From Azospirillum sp. 412522 (GTDB lineage: Bacteria > Pseudomonadota > Alphaproteobacteria > Azospirillales > Azospirillaceae), in NCBI RefSeq assembly GCF_019805165.1, contig NZ_RWIJ01000027.1:24213-88212 (forward strand): a stretch of 64,000 bases of DNA, in the 5' to 3' direction. The notes beneath the pieces were generated by a model, which did no database searches, was not told where the DNA came from, and saw nothing but the letters and a program-made list of their open reading frames with translations. The position numbers and the translations under genes are program-made. Positions 36,714 through 52,266 of this stretch are shown here, in pieces (the first letter of the stretch is position 1; the number at the start of each line of letters is the position of its first letter).

Positions 36714-39700
36714 ATGACCCGCCTGATCCTCCGCAACCCGCTGGTGGCGGTGGTCTCCATCCTGATCCTGTGCCTGCTGGGCGCCGTCTCGGTCTTCCGC
36801 ATCCCGGTGCAGATGATCCCCGACATCAGCCCGCGCTGGATCAGCGTCGAGACCGACTGGCCCGGCGCCACCCCGCAGGACATCGAACAGGAAATCCTGA
36901 TCGAGCAGGAGAAATACCTGCGCCTGGTGCCCGGCCTCGTCCGCCTCAATTCCCGCGCCGAATTCGGTGGCGGGATGGTGGAGATGGAGTTTCCGGCGGG
37001 CGTCGCCGTCGACGAGGCGCTGGTCCACATCGACAACGCCCTGTCCCAGGTCACCGACTATCCCGAAACGGTGGACCGGCCGCGCATCGTCGCCGAATCC
37101 GCCTCGGCCAACCCGTTCCTCTTCTACGGCATCGAGCGGCTGGACGGCGCCGCCGACGCCGCGTCGCTCCAGCGCGAGACCAACTGGATCGAGAACACGT
37201 TGCGCCCCCGGCTGGAGCGGGTGAGCGGCGTCGCGAAGGCCGAAGTGATCGGCGGCGCCGCGCAGGAAATCCACATCGACCTCGACCCGCTGAAGCTCGC
37301 CGCCCGCGGACTGGGCGTGGGAACCGTGCGCGACGCCATCCGGGCACGCAACCGCGACATGTCGGCCGGGGACCGCGACTTCGGCAAGCGGCGCTATTTC
37401 CTGCGCACCATCGGCCGTTTCGAGGATCTGGAGGATCTGGCCGGCCTGATCGTCGCGCGGGAGAGCGGAACGGCCATCCGCCTGCGCGACGTCGGCACGG
37501 TGCGGATGGCCACGCGGGAGGCGCGCAGCGTCGCCTTCGCCGACGGGCGGCCTGCGCTGGTGATCAGCATCGGCAAGCGGGCCGGCGCCAACGTCATCGC
37601 CATCAAGCAGGCGATGGACGCGGCGGTGGAGGACTTGAACCGGCACATGCTGAAGGAGCGCGGCCTGTCGATGCGGCTCCTGTCGGAAGACGTCCGCTAC
37701 ATGGTGCGGTCGATCGACACTGTGCTGGACAACCTGATCGCCGGCAGCCTGCTGGCCGGGGTGGTGCTGCTGGCCTTCCTGCGCTCGGTCCCCGCCACTG
37801 CCGTCGCGGCGGCCGGCATGCCGGTCTGCACGCTCGCCACCCTGCTGGTGCTGGCCGCCAGCGGGCGCAGCATCAACGTCATCTCGCTGTCCGGGGTCGC
37901 CTTCGCCATCGGCATGACGCTGGACAACAGCGTGGTGGCGCTGGACAGCATCGCCCGCCATCTTCGCCTGGGAAAATCGCGCGCCGCCGCCACGATCGAC
38001 GGCATCGCCGAGGTATGGCCGGCGATCCTGTCCTCCACGCTCACCACCGTGCTGGTGTTCCTGCCGGTGATGTTCCTGCGGATGGAAGCGGGACAGCTCT
38101 ATTCCGACATCGCCATCGCCATCACCGGCGCCGTCACCGCCTCGATGCTGGTGGCGCTGACCCTGGTGCCGGTCGTCGCCGGGCGCTGGTCCGTCGCGAC
38201 GCCGGAAAGGAGCCGGCCCGAACCGAACCAAACCGGACGGGAACAGCCGGCGACCGGCGGCCGGCTGGACGGTGCGATCCGCTGGATGCTGCGCGGCGTC
38301 TGGCGGGAGCTGGCGATTCTCGCCGCGACCGCCGCCGCCATGACCGGCGCGCTGCTCCATATGGTTCCGCCCGCCGAGTATCTGCCGGAGGGGGAGGAGT
38401 CGACCGTCTTCAGCTTCATGTCCGCCCCGCCCGGCTACAACATGGAGACCATGCAGGAGCTCTGGCGGCAGATCGATCCGCTGCTGAGCCGCCAGGTCGG
38501 GGCAGAGCGGACGGTGGACGGCATCCCGCCGTTGCGGGTCAATCTCAGCTTCATCCGGCCGGGCTTCATCCGCTTCGTGTCGGAGCCGCTGGATCCGGCC
38601 GACACCGACGCGCTGATCGCCGCAATCACCCAGCGGATGCGGGCCATCCCCGGCGTCCGGGCCTTCGCGGCGCGCGGCTCGATCTTTTCCGGCAACGGCG
38701 GCGGCGCCCGCGCCATCACCCTGGAACTGGGCGGCGGCGAGTTGAAGCCGCTCTACGCCACGGCGCTGGCGGTGCTGGACCGGGCCGGCGACCTGTTCCC
38801 CGACGGGCAGGTCAACAGCGACCCCACCCCGCCGACGCTGGCCATGTCGCAACCCTTCCTGGAGCTGCGTCCCGATTGGGACCGGGCCGGCGAGATGGGG
38901 ATCGGGCTGGCGGAGCTGGGATACACCCTGCGCGCCTATTCCGACGGCGCCTTCGCCGACGAGTATCTGCTGAACGACGAGAAGCTGGACGTCCAGCTGA
39001 GGGTGGCCGACGGCATCGGCCGCGACCGCCAGGGCTTCGCCGATCTGGTCCTGCACACCGGACGCGGCGCCCCGGTGCCGCTGTCGAGCCTGGCCGAACT
39101 GCGGGAGACGGTGGGGTCCTCGATGATCTCGCGCGTCGACGGGCTGCGCACGGTCACGCTGACCATCATTCCGCCGCGGGACGTGGCGCTGGAGACCGGC
39201 GTCGGGATCGTGACCCGCGATCTGGTCGACCGGCTGCGTGCGGAGGGCGTCATTCCCGCCGGGATCTCCACCCGGATCACCGGCGCCGCCGGCGCGCTGG
39301 AGGAGCTGCGCGGCGCCATGACCGGCGGCTTCCTGCTGGCCCTGGCCATCACCTATCTGGTGCTGGTCGCCGTCTTCGCCCATTGGGGCCTGCCGCTGAT
39401 CATCATGGCGGTGGTGCCGACGGGCATCGGCGGCGGGCTGATCGGGCTGTGGCTCTACAATCTGGGCGCCGGGACCTGGGACTGGCTGGGCGCGCCGCAG
39501 CAGTTCGACGTGCTGACCATGATGGGCTTCCTGGTGCTGGTCGGCACGGTGGTGAACAACCCGATCCTGATCGTCGAGCGCGCGGCGGAAAACCGCAAGC
39601 TCCATGGCATGGGCGGCGCGGACGCCATCGCCGAGGCCCTGCACAGCCGCCTGCGCCCGATCCTGATCACCACGGTGACGACCATCGCCGGGCTGGTGCC

Positions 39701-39887
39701 GATGGTCGGCGTGCCCAGCGCCGGAACCGAGCTGTATCGCGGATTGGGGCTGGTCGTGCTGTGCGGCCTGCTGATCTCCAGCATCGTGACCGTGACCGTG
39801 CTGCCGGTGGTGCTGTCCCTGGTCTTCCGCGCCGGCGACCGCATCGCCGCGCTGGCGGCCGGGCGGCGGATGCGGGAGGCCGGCTGA
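36714..39887 (+). CDS. RND family efflux transporter, inner-membrane subunit
   Basis: 1,057 residues in the usual doubled layout: TM1, a large periplasmic domain, TM2-6, a cytoplasmic loop near residue 500, TM7, a second periplasmic domain and TM8-12. TM4 has GMTLDNSVVALDSIARHL, with one Asp where AcrB has the DD pair, and TM10 has GTVVNNPILIVERAAENR. The N-terminus NPLVAVVSILILCLLGAVSV and the porter motif VPGLVRLNSRAEFGGGMVEM are typical. Its position between entS and the ent biosynthesis genes suggests it exports the siderophore. Substrate export is inferred from place only. Confidence 0.9.
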   Translation: MTRLILRNPLVAVVSILILCLLGAVSVFRIPVQMIPDISPRWISVETDWPGATPQDIEQEILIEQEKYLRLVPGLVRLNSRAEFGGGMVEMEFPAGVAVDEALVHIDNALSQVTDYPETVDRPRIVAESASANPFLFYGIERLDGAADAASLQRETNWIENTLRPRLERVSGVAKAEVIGGAAQEIHIDLDPLKLAARGLGVGTVRDAIRARNRDMSAGDRDFGKRRYFLRTIGRFEDLEDLAGLIVARESGTAIRLRDVGTVRMATREARSVAFADGRPALVISIGKRAGANVIAIKQAMDAAVEDLNRHMLKERGLSMRLLSEDVRYMVRSIDTVLDNLIAGSLLAGVVLLAFLRSVPATAVAAAGMPVCTLATLLVLAASGRSINVISLSGVAFAIGMTLDNSVVALDSIARHLRLGKSRAAATIDGIAEVWPAILSSTLTTVLVFLPVMFLRMEAGQLYSDIAIAITGAVTASMLVALTLVPVVAGRWSVATPERSRPEPNQTGREQPATGGRLDGAIRWMLRGVWRELAILAATAAAMTGALLHMVPPAEYLPEGEESTVFSFMSAPPGYNMETMQELWRQIDPLLSRQVGAERTVDGIPPLRVNLSFIRPGFIRFVSEPLDPADTDALIAAITQRMRAIPGVRAFAARGSIFSGNGGGARAITLELGGGELKPLYATALAVLDRAGDLFPDGQVNSDPTPPTLAMSQPFLELRPDWDRAGEMGIGLAELGYTLRAYSDGAFADEYLLNDEKLDVQLRVADGIGRDRQGFADLVLHTGRGAPVPLSSLAELRETVGSSMISRVDGLRTVTLTIIPPRDVALETGVGIVTRDLVDRLRAEGVIPAGISTRITGAAGALEELRGAMTGGFLLALAITYLVLVAVFAHWGLPLIIMAVVPTGIGGGLIGLWLYNLGAGTWDWLGAPQQFDVLTMMGFLVLVGTVVNNPILIVERAAENRKLHGMGGADAIAEALHSRLRPILITTVTTIAGLVPMVGVPSAGTELYRGLGLVVLCGLLISSIVTVTVLPVVLSLVFRAGDRIAALAAGRRMREAG

Positions 39888-39991
39888 CGGCCCAGCCGAA
39901 CATCCGGATCATGAACCGCATTTCATAAAATGCATCCTTTCGGTCGTTCTTTCACAAAGTCCTTGCTCCCAATGCGGGAAATGGCTATTTT

Positions 39992-40010
39992 GAGAATAAG
40001 AATTATTCGC
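39992..40010. promoter_or_regulatory. Fur-box-like site before entC
   Basis: GAGAATAAGAATTATTCGC matches 13 of 19 positions of the Fur consensus and contains the perfect inverted repeat GAATA-AGAAT-TATTC. It lies about 150 bases before entC in an otherwise empty 270-base gap with AT-rich sequence. It is probably the iron operator for the biosynthesis operon. Confidence 0.68.
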
Positions 40011-40157
40011 ATCTAGGTCCGTTCAATTCCGCGGTCCCGCCAGACCCGCCGGCCACGGAATTTCCCATCGCGCCCATCCAGACCCGACGGAGGCGCGCCC
40101 ATCCGAACAAGTCAACGTCGTCCGCGACTGCGGACCGACAGTGGAGGTCCGCTTTCC

Positions 40158-41369
40158 ATGGACGTTCTTTATCTGCCCGGCGGGGACAGGCCGGCTGACG
40201 GCCGTACCGACCCGGATTTCGCCTTCGCCTCGCGCGGACGCGTCCTGAAAGCCTTCGGGGTGGACGAAAGGCTGGATGTGGCGCTCGACGATGCCGCCTT
40301 CGCCGACGGCCGCTGGGATGCGGCGGTGGATCGCGCCTTTCGCAAACGCACCGCACAGGGCATCGACAACCCGATCCTGGTGGGAGCCGTCCCTTTCGAC
40401 TGCCGTCGGCAGGCCAGCCTGTTCATCCCGCGGCATCACGTGTTCGAGGATGCCGGACGGACCGTCGCGGCCGCGCCCGCCGGGGATGCCGCGCCGGCGG
40501 ATCTGGCCGGGATGGAGGAAACCGTCTGCCGCAGCAGCTTCGAGGGCGCGGTGGACCACGCCCTGGCCCTGTTCCGCGACACGCCGCTGAAAAAGGTGGT
40601 GCTGTCGCGTCCGCTCGACGTCGAGGCGAAGGAGCGTTTCGTGCCCGGCCGCCTGCTGTCCGCGCTGCTGCGGCAGAATCCGGGCGCCTACGTCTTCACC
40701 GTTCCCGTCGCCTACGGCCAGACGCTGGTCGGAGCCAGCCCGGAACTGCTGCTTCGCAAGACCGGGCGCGGCGTGGTCAGCAACCCGCTGGCCGGCTCGG
40801 CCCCGCGCAGTCCGTCGGCGGAGGTGGAGCGGCAGCGCGCCGCCGCCCTGCTCGCCTCGCGCAAGGACCGGACGGAGCATGGCTATGTCGTCGATGCGGT
40901 GCGTGACGCGCTGTCCGCCCATTGCGACGATCTGACCGTGCCGGACGAACCCACCGTCATCCGCACGCCGACCATGCTGCACCTGTCCACGGAGTTGACC
41001 GGCACCCTGGCCGATCCGTCGGTGTCGTCGCTGCGGCTGGCCCATGCGCTGCATCCGACGCCGGCCATCTGCGGGACGCCGACCGTTCTGGCCCGCGACG
41101 CCATCGCCCGGCTGGAGGGCTACGCCCGCAACTGGTACGGCGGCATGGTCGGCTGGATGGACAGCCGCGGCAACGGGGAATGGGCGCTCGCCATCCGCTG
41201 CGGGCTGGTCCACGGCCGGCGGCTGCGGCTGTATGCCGGGGCCGGCATCGTCGCCGACTCCACCCCCGCCGCCGAGTGGGAGGAAACGGCGGCCAAGCTC
41301 GCCACCATGCTGAATCTCTTCGGCGTCAGGACCCATCTGCCCGCCACGGCGGTGGAGATGGCGTCGTGA
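40158..41369 (+). CDS. entC: Isochorismate synthase
   Basis: 403 residues of the chorismate-binding family. The C-terminal core has KKVVLSRPLDVEA, GASPELLLRKTGRGVVSNPL, MLHLSTELTGTL, HPTPAICGTPT and YAGAGIVADSTPAAEWEET. It converts chorismate to isochorismate, the first step to 2,3-dihydroxybenzoate. GGAGG lies about ten bases before the ATG. The gene opens the biosynthesis operon and overlaps entE by GTGA. All active-site stretches look intact. Confidence 0.95.
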   Translation: MDVLYLPGGDRPADGRTDPDFAFASRGRVLKAFGVDERLDVALDDAAFADGRWDAAVDRAFRKRTAQGIDNPILVGAVPFDCRRQASLFIPRHHVFEDAGRTVAAAPAGDAAPADLAGMEETVCRSSFEGAVDHALALFRDTPLKKVVLSRPLDVEAKERFVPGRLLSALLRQNPGAYVFTVPVAYGQTLVGASPELLLRKTGRGVVSNPLAGSAPRSPSAEVERQRAAALLASRKDRTEHGYVVDAVRDALSAHCDDLTVPDEPTVIRTPTMLHLSTELTGTLADPSVSSLRLAHALHPTPAICGTPTVLARDAIARLEGYARNWYGGMVGWMDSRGNGEWALAIRCGLVHGRRLRLYAGAGIVADSTPAAEWEETAAKLATMLNLFGVRTHLPATAVEMAS

Positions 41370-43015
41370 GTGTCGCCTACACGCCCTTTCCACCCGACTT
41401 CGCCGCCCTCTACCGCTCGAAGGGCTATTGGACCGACGACCCGCTGACCGACGTGATCGACCGTCATCAGGGCGCTGCGGCCGAGGCGGTCGCGATCCTG
41501 TGCGGGGAGCGCCGCCTGCGCTATGTCGACGTGCAGCGCCTGTCGCGCCGGCTGGCGGCGGCCATCCGGGCGCGCGGCCTCGGACCCGGCGACACCGCCC
41601 TGGTCCAGCTGCCGAACCGCGCCGAATTCTATCTGGTCTTCCTTGCGCTGCTGCGGTGCGGCGTCGTGGCCGTCAATGCGCTGAACAGCCATGGCGGGTT
41701 CGAGCTGGCCGCCTATGCCCGCCAGATCGAACCCGGGCTTGCGGTGCTGGCGGCGGACCGGCTGCCGACATTCGCCGGCCTGGTGGAGCGCAGCCGGATG
41801 CTGGTGCTGGGCGATCCAACCGACGACGTGCTGTCCGGCTTCGCATGGGGCGACGGTGGCGCGCTCGAAACCGGGTATGACACCCCGGCCCCCGGCCCCG
41901 CGATCGATGCCGGCGGCGTCGCCTTCTTCCAGCTGTCCGGGGGCAGCACCGGTACGCCGAAGCTGATCCCGCGCACCCACAACGATTATCTCTACAGCGT
42001 TCGCCGCAGCGCCGAGATCTGCGGACTGGACGACGGGTGCCGTTTCCTCTGCGCCCTGCCGGCTCCGCATAATTTCACGCTCAGTTCGCCCGGCGCGCTC
42101 GGCGTGTTCCATGCCGGCGGCTGCGTGGTGATGGCGGGCGACCCCGGCCCCGCCACCTGCTTTCCCCTGATCGAGAGACACCGCGTCACCTGGGCGGCGC
42201 TGGTGCCGCCGATGCTGTCGGTCTGGCTGGAGAGCGCGGCCGGCGCCGACCTGTCCAGCCTCGACGTCGTTCAGGTCGGCGGCGCCAAGCTCAGCCCCGC
42301 CGTCGCCGAACGGGTGCCGGAACGGCTGGGCTGCCGCCTGCAACAGGTGTTCGGCATGGCGGAAGGGCTGGTGAACTACACCCGCCTGGACGACGCCCCC
42401 TGGACGGTGATCAACACCCAGGGCCGCCCGATGAGCCCGGACGACGAGCTGCGCATCCTCGATCCCGCCGGCCGCCCGGTCCCGCCCGGCACGGTGGGGG
42501 AGCTGTGGACTCGCGGCCCCTACACCTTCCGCGGCTATTACAAGGCCGACACCCACAACGCGCGCGTCTTCGACGCCGACGGCTTCTATTGCAGCGGCGA
42601 TCTGGTCAGCCTGACCGACGACGGGAACCTGGTCGTCTGCGGCCGCAACAAGGACCAGATCAACCGCGGCGGCGAGAAGATCGACGCCCAGGAGGTGGAG
42701 GACGTGCTGGCGGCCCATCCGGCCATCGCCCAGGCCGCCGTGGTCGCCATGCCGGATCCGCTGATGGGCGAGCGGTCCTGCGCCTTCCTGATCGCCGCGG
42801 CGGAAACGGAAACCGCCGAATCCGGCGCGGCCGGCCTGAAGCCGTCGACGCTGCGCCGCTTCCTGCGCGACCGCGGACTGGCCGACTTCAAGCTGCCCGA
42901 CCGCTTCGTCCTCGTCGGCGACCTTCCCAAGACCGCCGTCGGCAAGATCGACAAGCAGACCCTGCGCGACGGTCTGAAGCGCGACCTCTCCGAAACCGCA
43001 ATCCGCAACGGCTGA
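41366..43015 (+). CDS. entE: 2,3-Dihydroxybenzoate-AMP ligase
   Basis: 549 residues, GTG start overlapping the entC stop. Adenylation motifs: FFQLSGGSTGTPKLIPRTHN, YYKADTHNARVFDADGFYCS, GRNKDQINRGGEKIDAQEVE and the closing VGKIDKQTLRDG. In the specificity loop ALPAPHNFTLSSPG the usual Asp is Asn, the mark of aryl-acid-activating enzymes. It activates 2,3-dihydroxybenzoate and loads it on the ArCP domain of EntB. Overlap and order (C-E-B-A) match enterobactin operons. Confidence 0.95.
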   Translation: MSVAYTPFPPDFAALYRSKGYWTDDPLTDVIDRHQGAAAEAVAILCGERRLRYVDVQRLSRRLAAAIRARGLGPGDTALVQLPNRAEFYLVFLALLRCGVVAVNALNSHGGFELAAYARQIEPGLAVLAADRLPTFAGLVERSRMLVLGDPTDDVLSGFAWGDGGALETGYDTPAPGPAIDAGGVAFFQLSGGSTGTPKLIPRTHNDYLYSVRRSAEICGLDDGCRFLCALPAPHNFTLSSPGALGVFHAGGCVVMAGDPGPATCFPLIERHRVTWAALVPPMLSVWLESAAGADLSSLDVVQVGGAKLSPAVAERVPERLGCRLQQVFGMAEGLVNYTRLDDAPWTVINTQGRPMSPDDELRILDPAGRPVPPGTVGELWTRGPYTFRGYYKADTHNARVFDADGFYCSGDLVSLTDDGNLVVCGRNKDQINRGGEKIDAQEVEDVLAAHPAIAQAAVVAMPDPLMGERSCAFLIAAAETETAESGAAGLKPSTLRRFLRDRGLADFKLPDRFVLVGDLPKTAVGKIDKQTLRDGLKRDLSETAIRNG

Positions 43016-43018
43016 GCC

Positions 43019-43918
43019 ATGACCATCCGAACCATACCCGCCTACATCCTGCCCACGCCGTCCGACCTGCCGCAGGACAAGGTGTCCTGGCCCTTCGACC
43101 CGGACCGCGCGGTGCTGCTGATCCACGACATGCAGGACTATTTCGTCGGCTTCTACGGCCCGGAGAATCCGGCGATCATCCATTGCGTGGAAACCATCGT
43201 CCGCCTGAAGCGCCACCTGAAGGCGCTGGGCGTGCCGGTGGTCTACACCGCTCAGCCGGCGGTTCAGTCCGACGAGGATCGCGGCCTGCTCAACGACATG
43301 TGGGGACCGGGCCTGACCCGCAGGCCGGACGAGGCCGGCATCGTCGCCCCGCTCGCTCCCGATGCCGACGACCGGGTGCTGACCAAATGGCGCTACAGCG
43401 CCTTCTTCCGCGCCCCGCTGGCCGAGGTCCTGGCGGAGAGCGGGCGCGACCAGCTGCTGATCTGCGGCGTCTATGCCCATATCGGCGTGATGCAGACCGC
43501 GGTGGACGCCTTCATGCGCGGCATCAAGCCCTTCCTGGTCGCCGACGCCATCGCCGACTTCACCCGCGAGGATCACTTGGCGGCGCTGCGCTATGTCGCG
43601 CGCAACGCCGGACGGACGTTGCATTCCGACAGCATCCTGTCCCCGCCGGTCGATGCCTTCACCAGGGAGGGTCTGCGCGCCACCCTGCTGGCCTCGCTCG
43701 ACGCCTCGCTGGGAGAGGAGCCGGGCGACGACGACAACCTGATGGATTTCGGGCTGGACTCCATCACGGTGATGCAGCTGGTCAACGCCTGGAAGGCGGC
43801 CGGCATCGAGATCGGTTTCGCCGAGATGGCGGTCCGTCCGACCATCAACGGCTGGTGGGGCCTGCTGGCTCCCAAGCTGGCCCCAAAGCCGGCCCCCAAC
43901 TCGGTCCTCCCGGCGTGA
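43019..43918 (+). CDS. entB: Isochorismatase with aryl carrier protein domain
   Basis: 299 residues. The isochorismatase domain (1-215) has LLIHDMQDYFVGFYGP with the catalytic Asp, LTKWRYSAFFRAPL with the Lys, and ICGVYAHIGVMQTAVDAFMR. The aryl carrier domain (about 220-290) carries the phosphopantetheine site DFGLDSITVMQLV. It makes 2,3-dihydro-2,3-dihydroxybenzoate and then holds the finished aryl group for the NRPS. It needs an EntD-type phosphopantetheinyl transferase, which is not coded in the window. It starts three bases after entE. Confidence 0.95.
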   Translation: MTIRTIPAYILPTPSDLPQDKVSWPFDPDRAVLLIHDMQDYFVGFYGPENPAIIHCVETIVRLKRHLKALGVPVVYTAQPAVQSDEDRGLLNDMWGPGLTRRPDEAGIVAPLAPDADDRVLTKWRYSAFFRAPLAEVLAESGRDQLLICGVYAHIGVMQTAVDAFMRGIKPFLVADAIADFTREDHLAALRYVARNAGRTLHSDSILSPPVDAFTREGLRATLLASLDASLGEEPGDDDNLMDFGLDSITVMQLVNAWKAAGIEIGFAEMAVRPTINGWWGLLAPKLAPKPAPNSVLPA

Positions 43919-43926
43919 GCGCGGCC

Positions 43927-44703
43927 ATGACCGAATCCTCCATGACCGGAGTCCGGGGGCAAACCGTCTGGGTCACCGGCGCCAACCAGGGCATCGGCCG
44001 CGCCGTGGCGGACCTCTTCCATGAACGGGGCGCCACCGTGATCGCCTTCGACCGCCGGTGGGACGACGATGCGCGGCCCTACCGTCGCGCGACGCTCGAC
44101 ATCGCCGACGCCGCGGCGGTGACGCTGACCTGCGGCGCGCTGCTGGAAGAAGGAGTCCGCATCGACGTCCTGGTGAATGTCGCCGGCATCCTGCGGATGG
44201 CGGCGGTCGAGGAGACGAGCGACGACGATTGGCGCGACAGCTTCGCCGTCAACGTCGCCGGTCCCTTCCATCTGATGCGGGCGCTGGCCCCGGCCTTCAA
44301 GGCGCAGGCGGGCGGGGCCATCGTCAGCGTGTCGTCCAACGCCGCCCATGTGCCGCGCATAGGCATGGCCGCCTATGGCGCGTCGAAGGCGGCGCTGACC
44401 AGCCTGACCATGACGCTGGGGCTGGAACTGGCGCCCTACGGCGTCCGCTGCAACGTCGTCTCCCCCGGTTCCACCGACACGCCGATGCAGCGCGCGCTGT
44501 GGAGCGATGCCGATTGCGTGGCGGACGGCGCCGCCCGCACCATCCGGGGAAACCCGGCCCTGCACAGGCTGGGCATCCCGCTCGGCAAGCTGGCCGAACC
44601 GCGGGACGTTGCCGAGACCGTTCTCTTCCTCGCCTCCCCCGCCGCCGGGCACATCACCCTGGCCGACCTGCTGGTGGACGGCGGGGCAACACTGGGTCGG
44701 TAG
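43927..44703 (+). CDS. entA: 2,3-Dihydro-2,3-dihydroxybenzoate dehydrogenase
   Basis: 258-residue SDR: VWVTGANQGIGRAVADLF, VLVNVAGILRMAAVEE, SVSSNAAHVPRIGMAAYGAS with the catalytic Tyr and Lys, and RCNVVSPGSTDTPMQ. It oxidises the EntB product to 2,3-dihydroxybenzoate with NAD. The ATG at 43927 is my choice; an in-frame GTG at 43915 overlaps the entB stop and ATG 43942 is also possible. The stretch DFTREDH-type neighbours and order leave little doubt on the assignment. Confidence 0.94.
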   Translation: MTESSMTGVRGQTVWVTGANQGIGRAVADLFHERGATVIAFDRRWDDDARPYRRATLDIADAAAVTLTCGALLEEGVRIDVLVNVAGILRMAAVEETSDDDWRDSFAVNVAGPFHLMRALAPAFKAQAGGAIVSVSSNAAHVPRIGMAAYGASKAALTSLTMTLGLELAPYGVRCNVVSPGSTDTPMQRALWSDADCVADGAARTIRGNPALHRLGIPLGKLAEPRDVAETVLFLASPAAGHITLADLLVDGGATLGR

Positions 44704-44747
44704 GGTTCCCCCCGCCCCGCCACTCCAACGGAGTCAGGACCGCCTCC

Positions 44748-44954
44748 ATGACCAACGACCATTACGTCAACCCCTTCGACGACGAAAGCCGCCCCTTCCT
44801 GGTGCTGGTCAATGCCGCCGGACAGCACAGCCTGTGGCCGGACTTCGCGGCGGTGCCCGACGGCTGGACCCGCGTCTTCGGCCCCGCCGCGCGCGCCGCC
44901 TGCCTGGACCACATCGAGGCGGCCTGGACCGGCCTCACCCCCGCCGCCGCCTGA
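44748..44954 (+). CDS. MbtH-like protein, NRPS adenylation partner
   Basis: 68 residues with the whole family signature: NPFDDESRPFLVLVNAAGQH, SLWPDFAAVPDGW, then FGPAARAACLDHIEAAW. MbtH-like proteins bind adenylation domains and are often needed for their folding or activity. It lies 33 bases before the NRPS gene and 44 after entA, so it should serve that NRPS. The corresponding gene in E. coli is ybdZ. Confidence 0.95.
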   Translation: MTNDHYVNPFDDESRPFLVLVNAAGQHSLWPDFAAVPDGWTRVFGPAARAACLDHIEAAWTGLTPAAA

Positions 44955-44987
44955 CGGCCGGCAACCCCCGAACGAGAGAAAAGGGCC

Positions 44988-52262
<7,275 letters not shown>

Positions 52263-52266
52263 CCGG

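Noticed and set aside
36381..39644. 1,087-codon open frame antisense to the RND pump gene
   Set aside because: It mirrors the codon pattern of the pump on the other strand, is rich in His, Arg, Gln and Gly, and has no recognisable domain. A shadow of high GC content.
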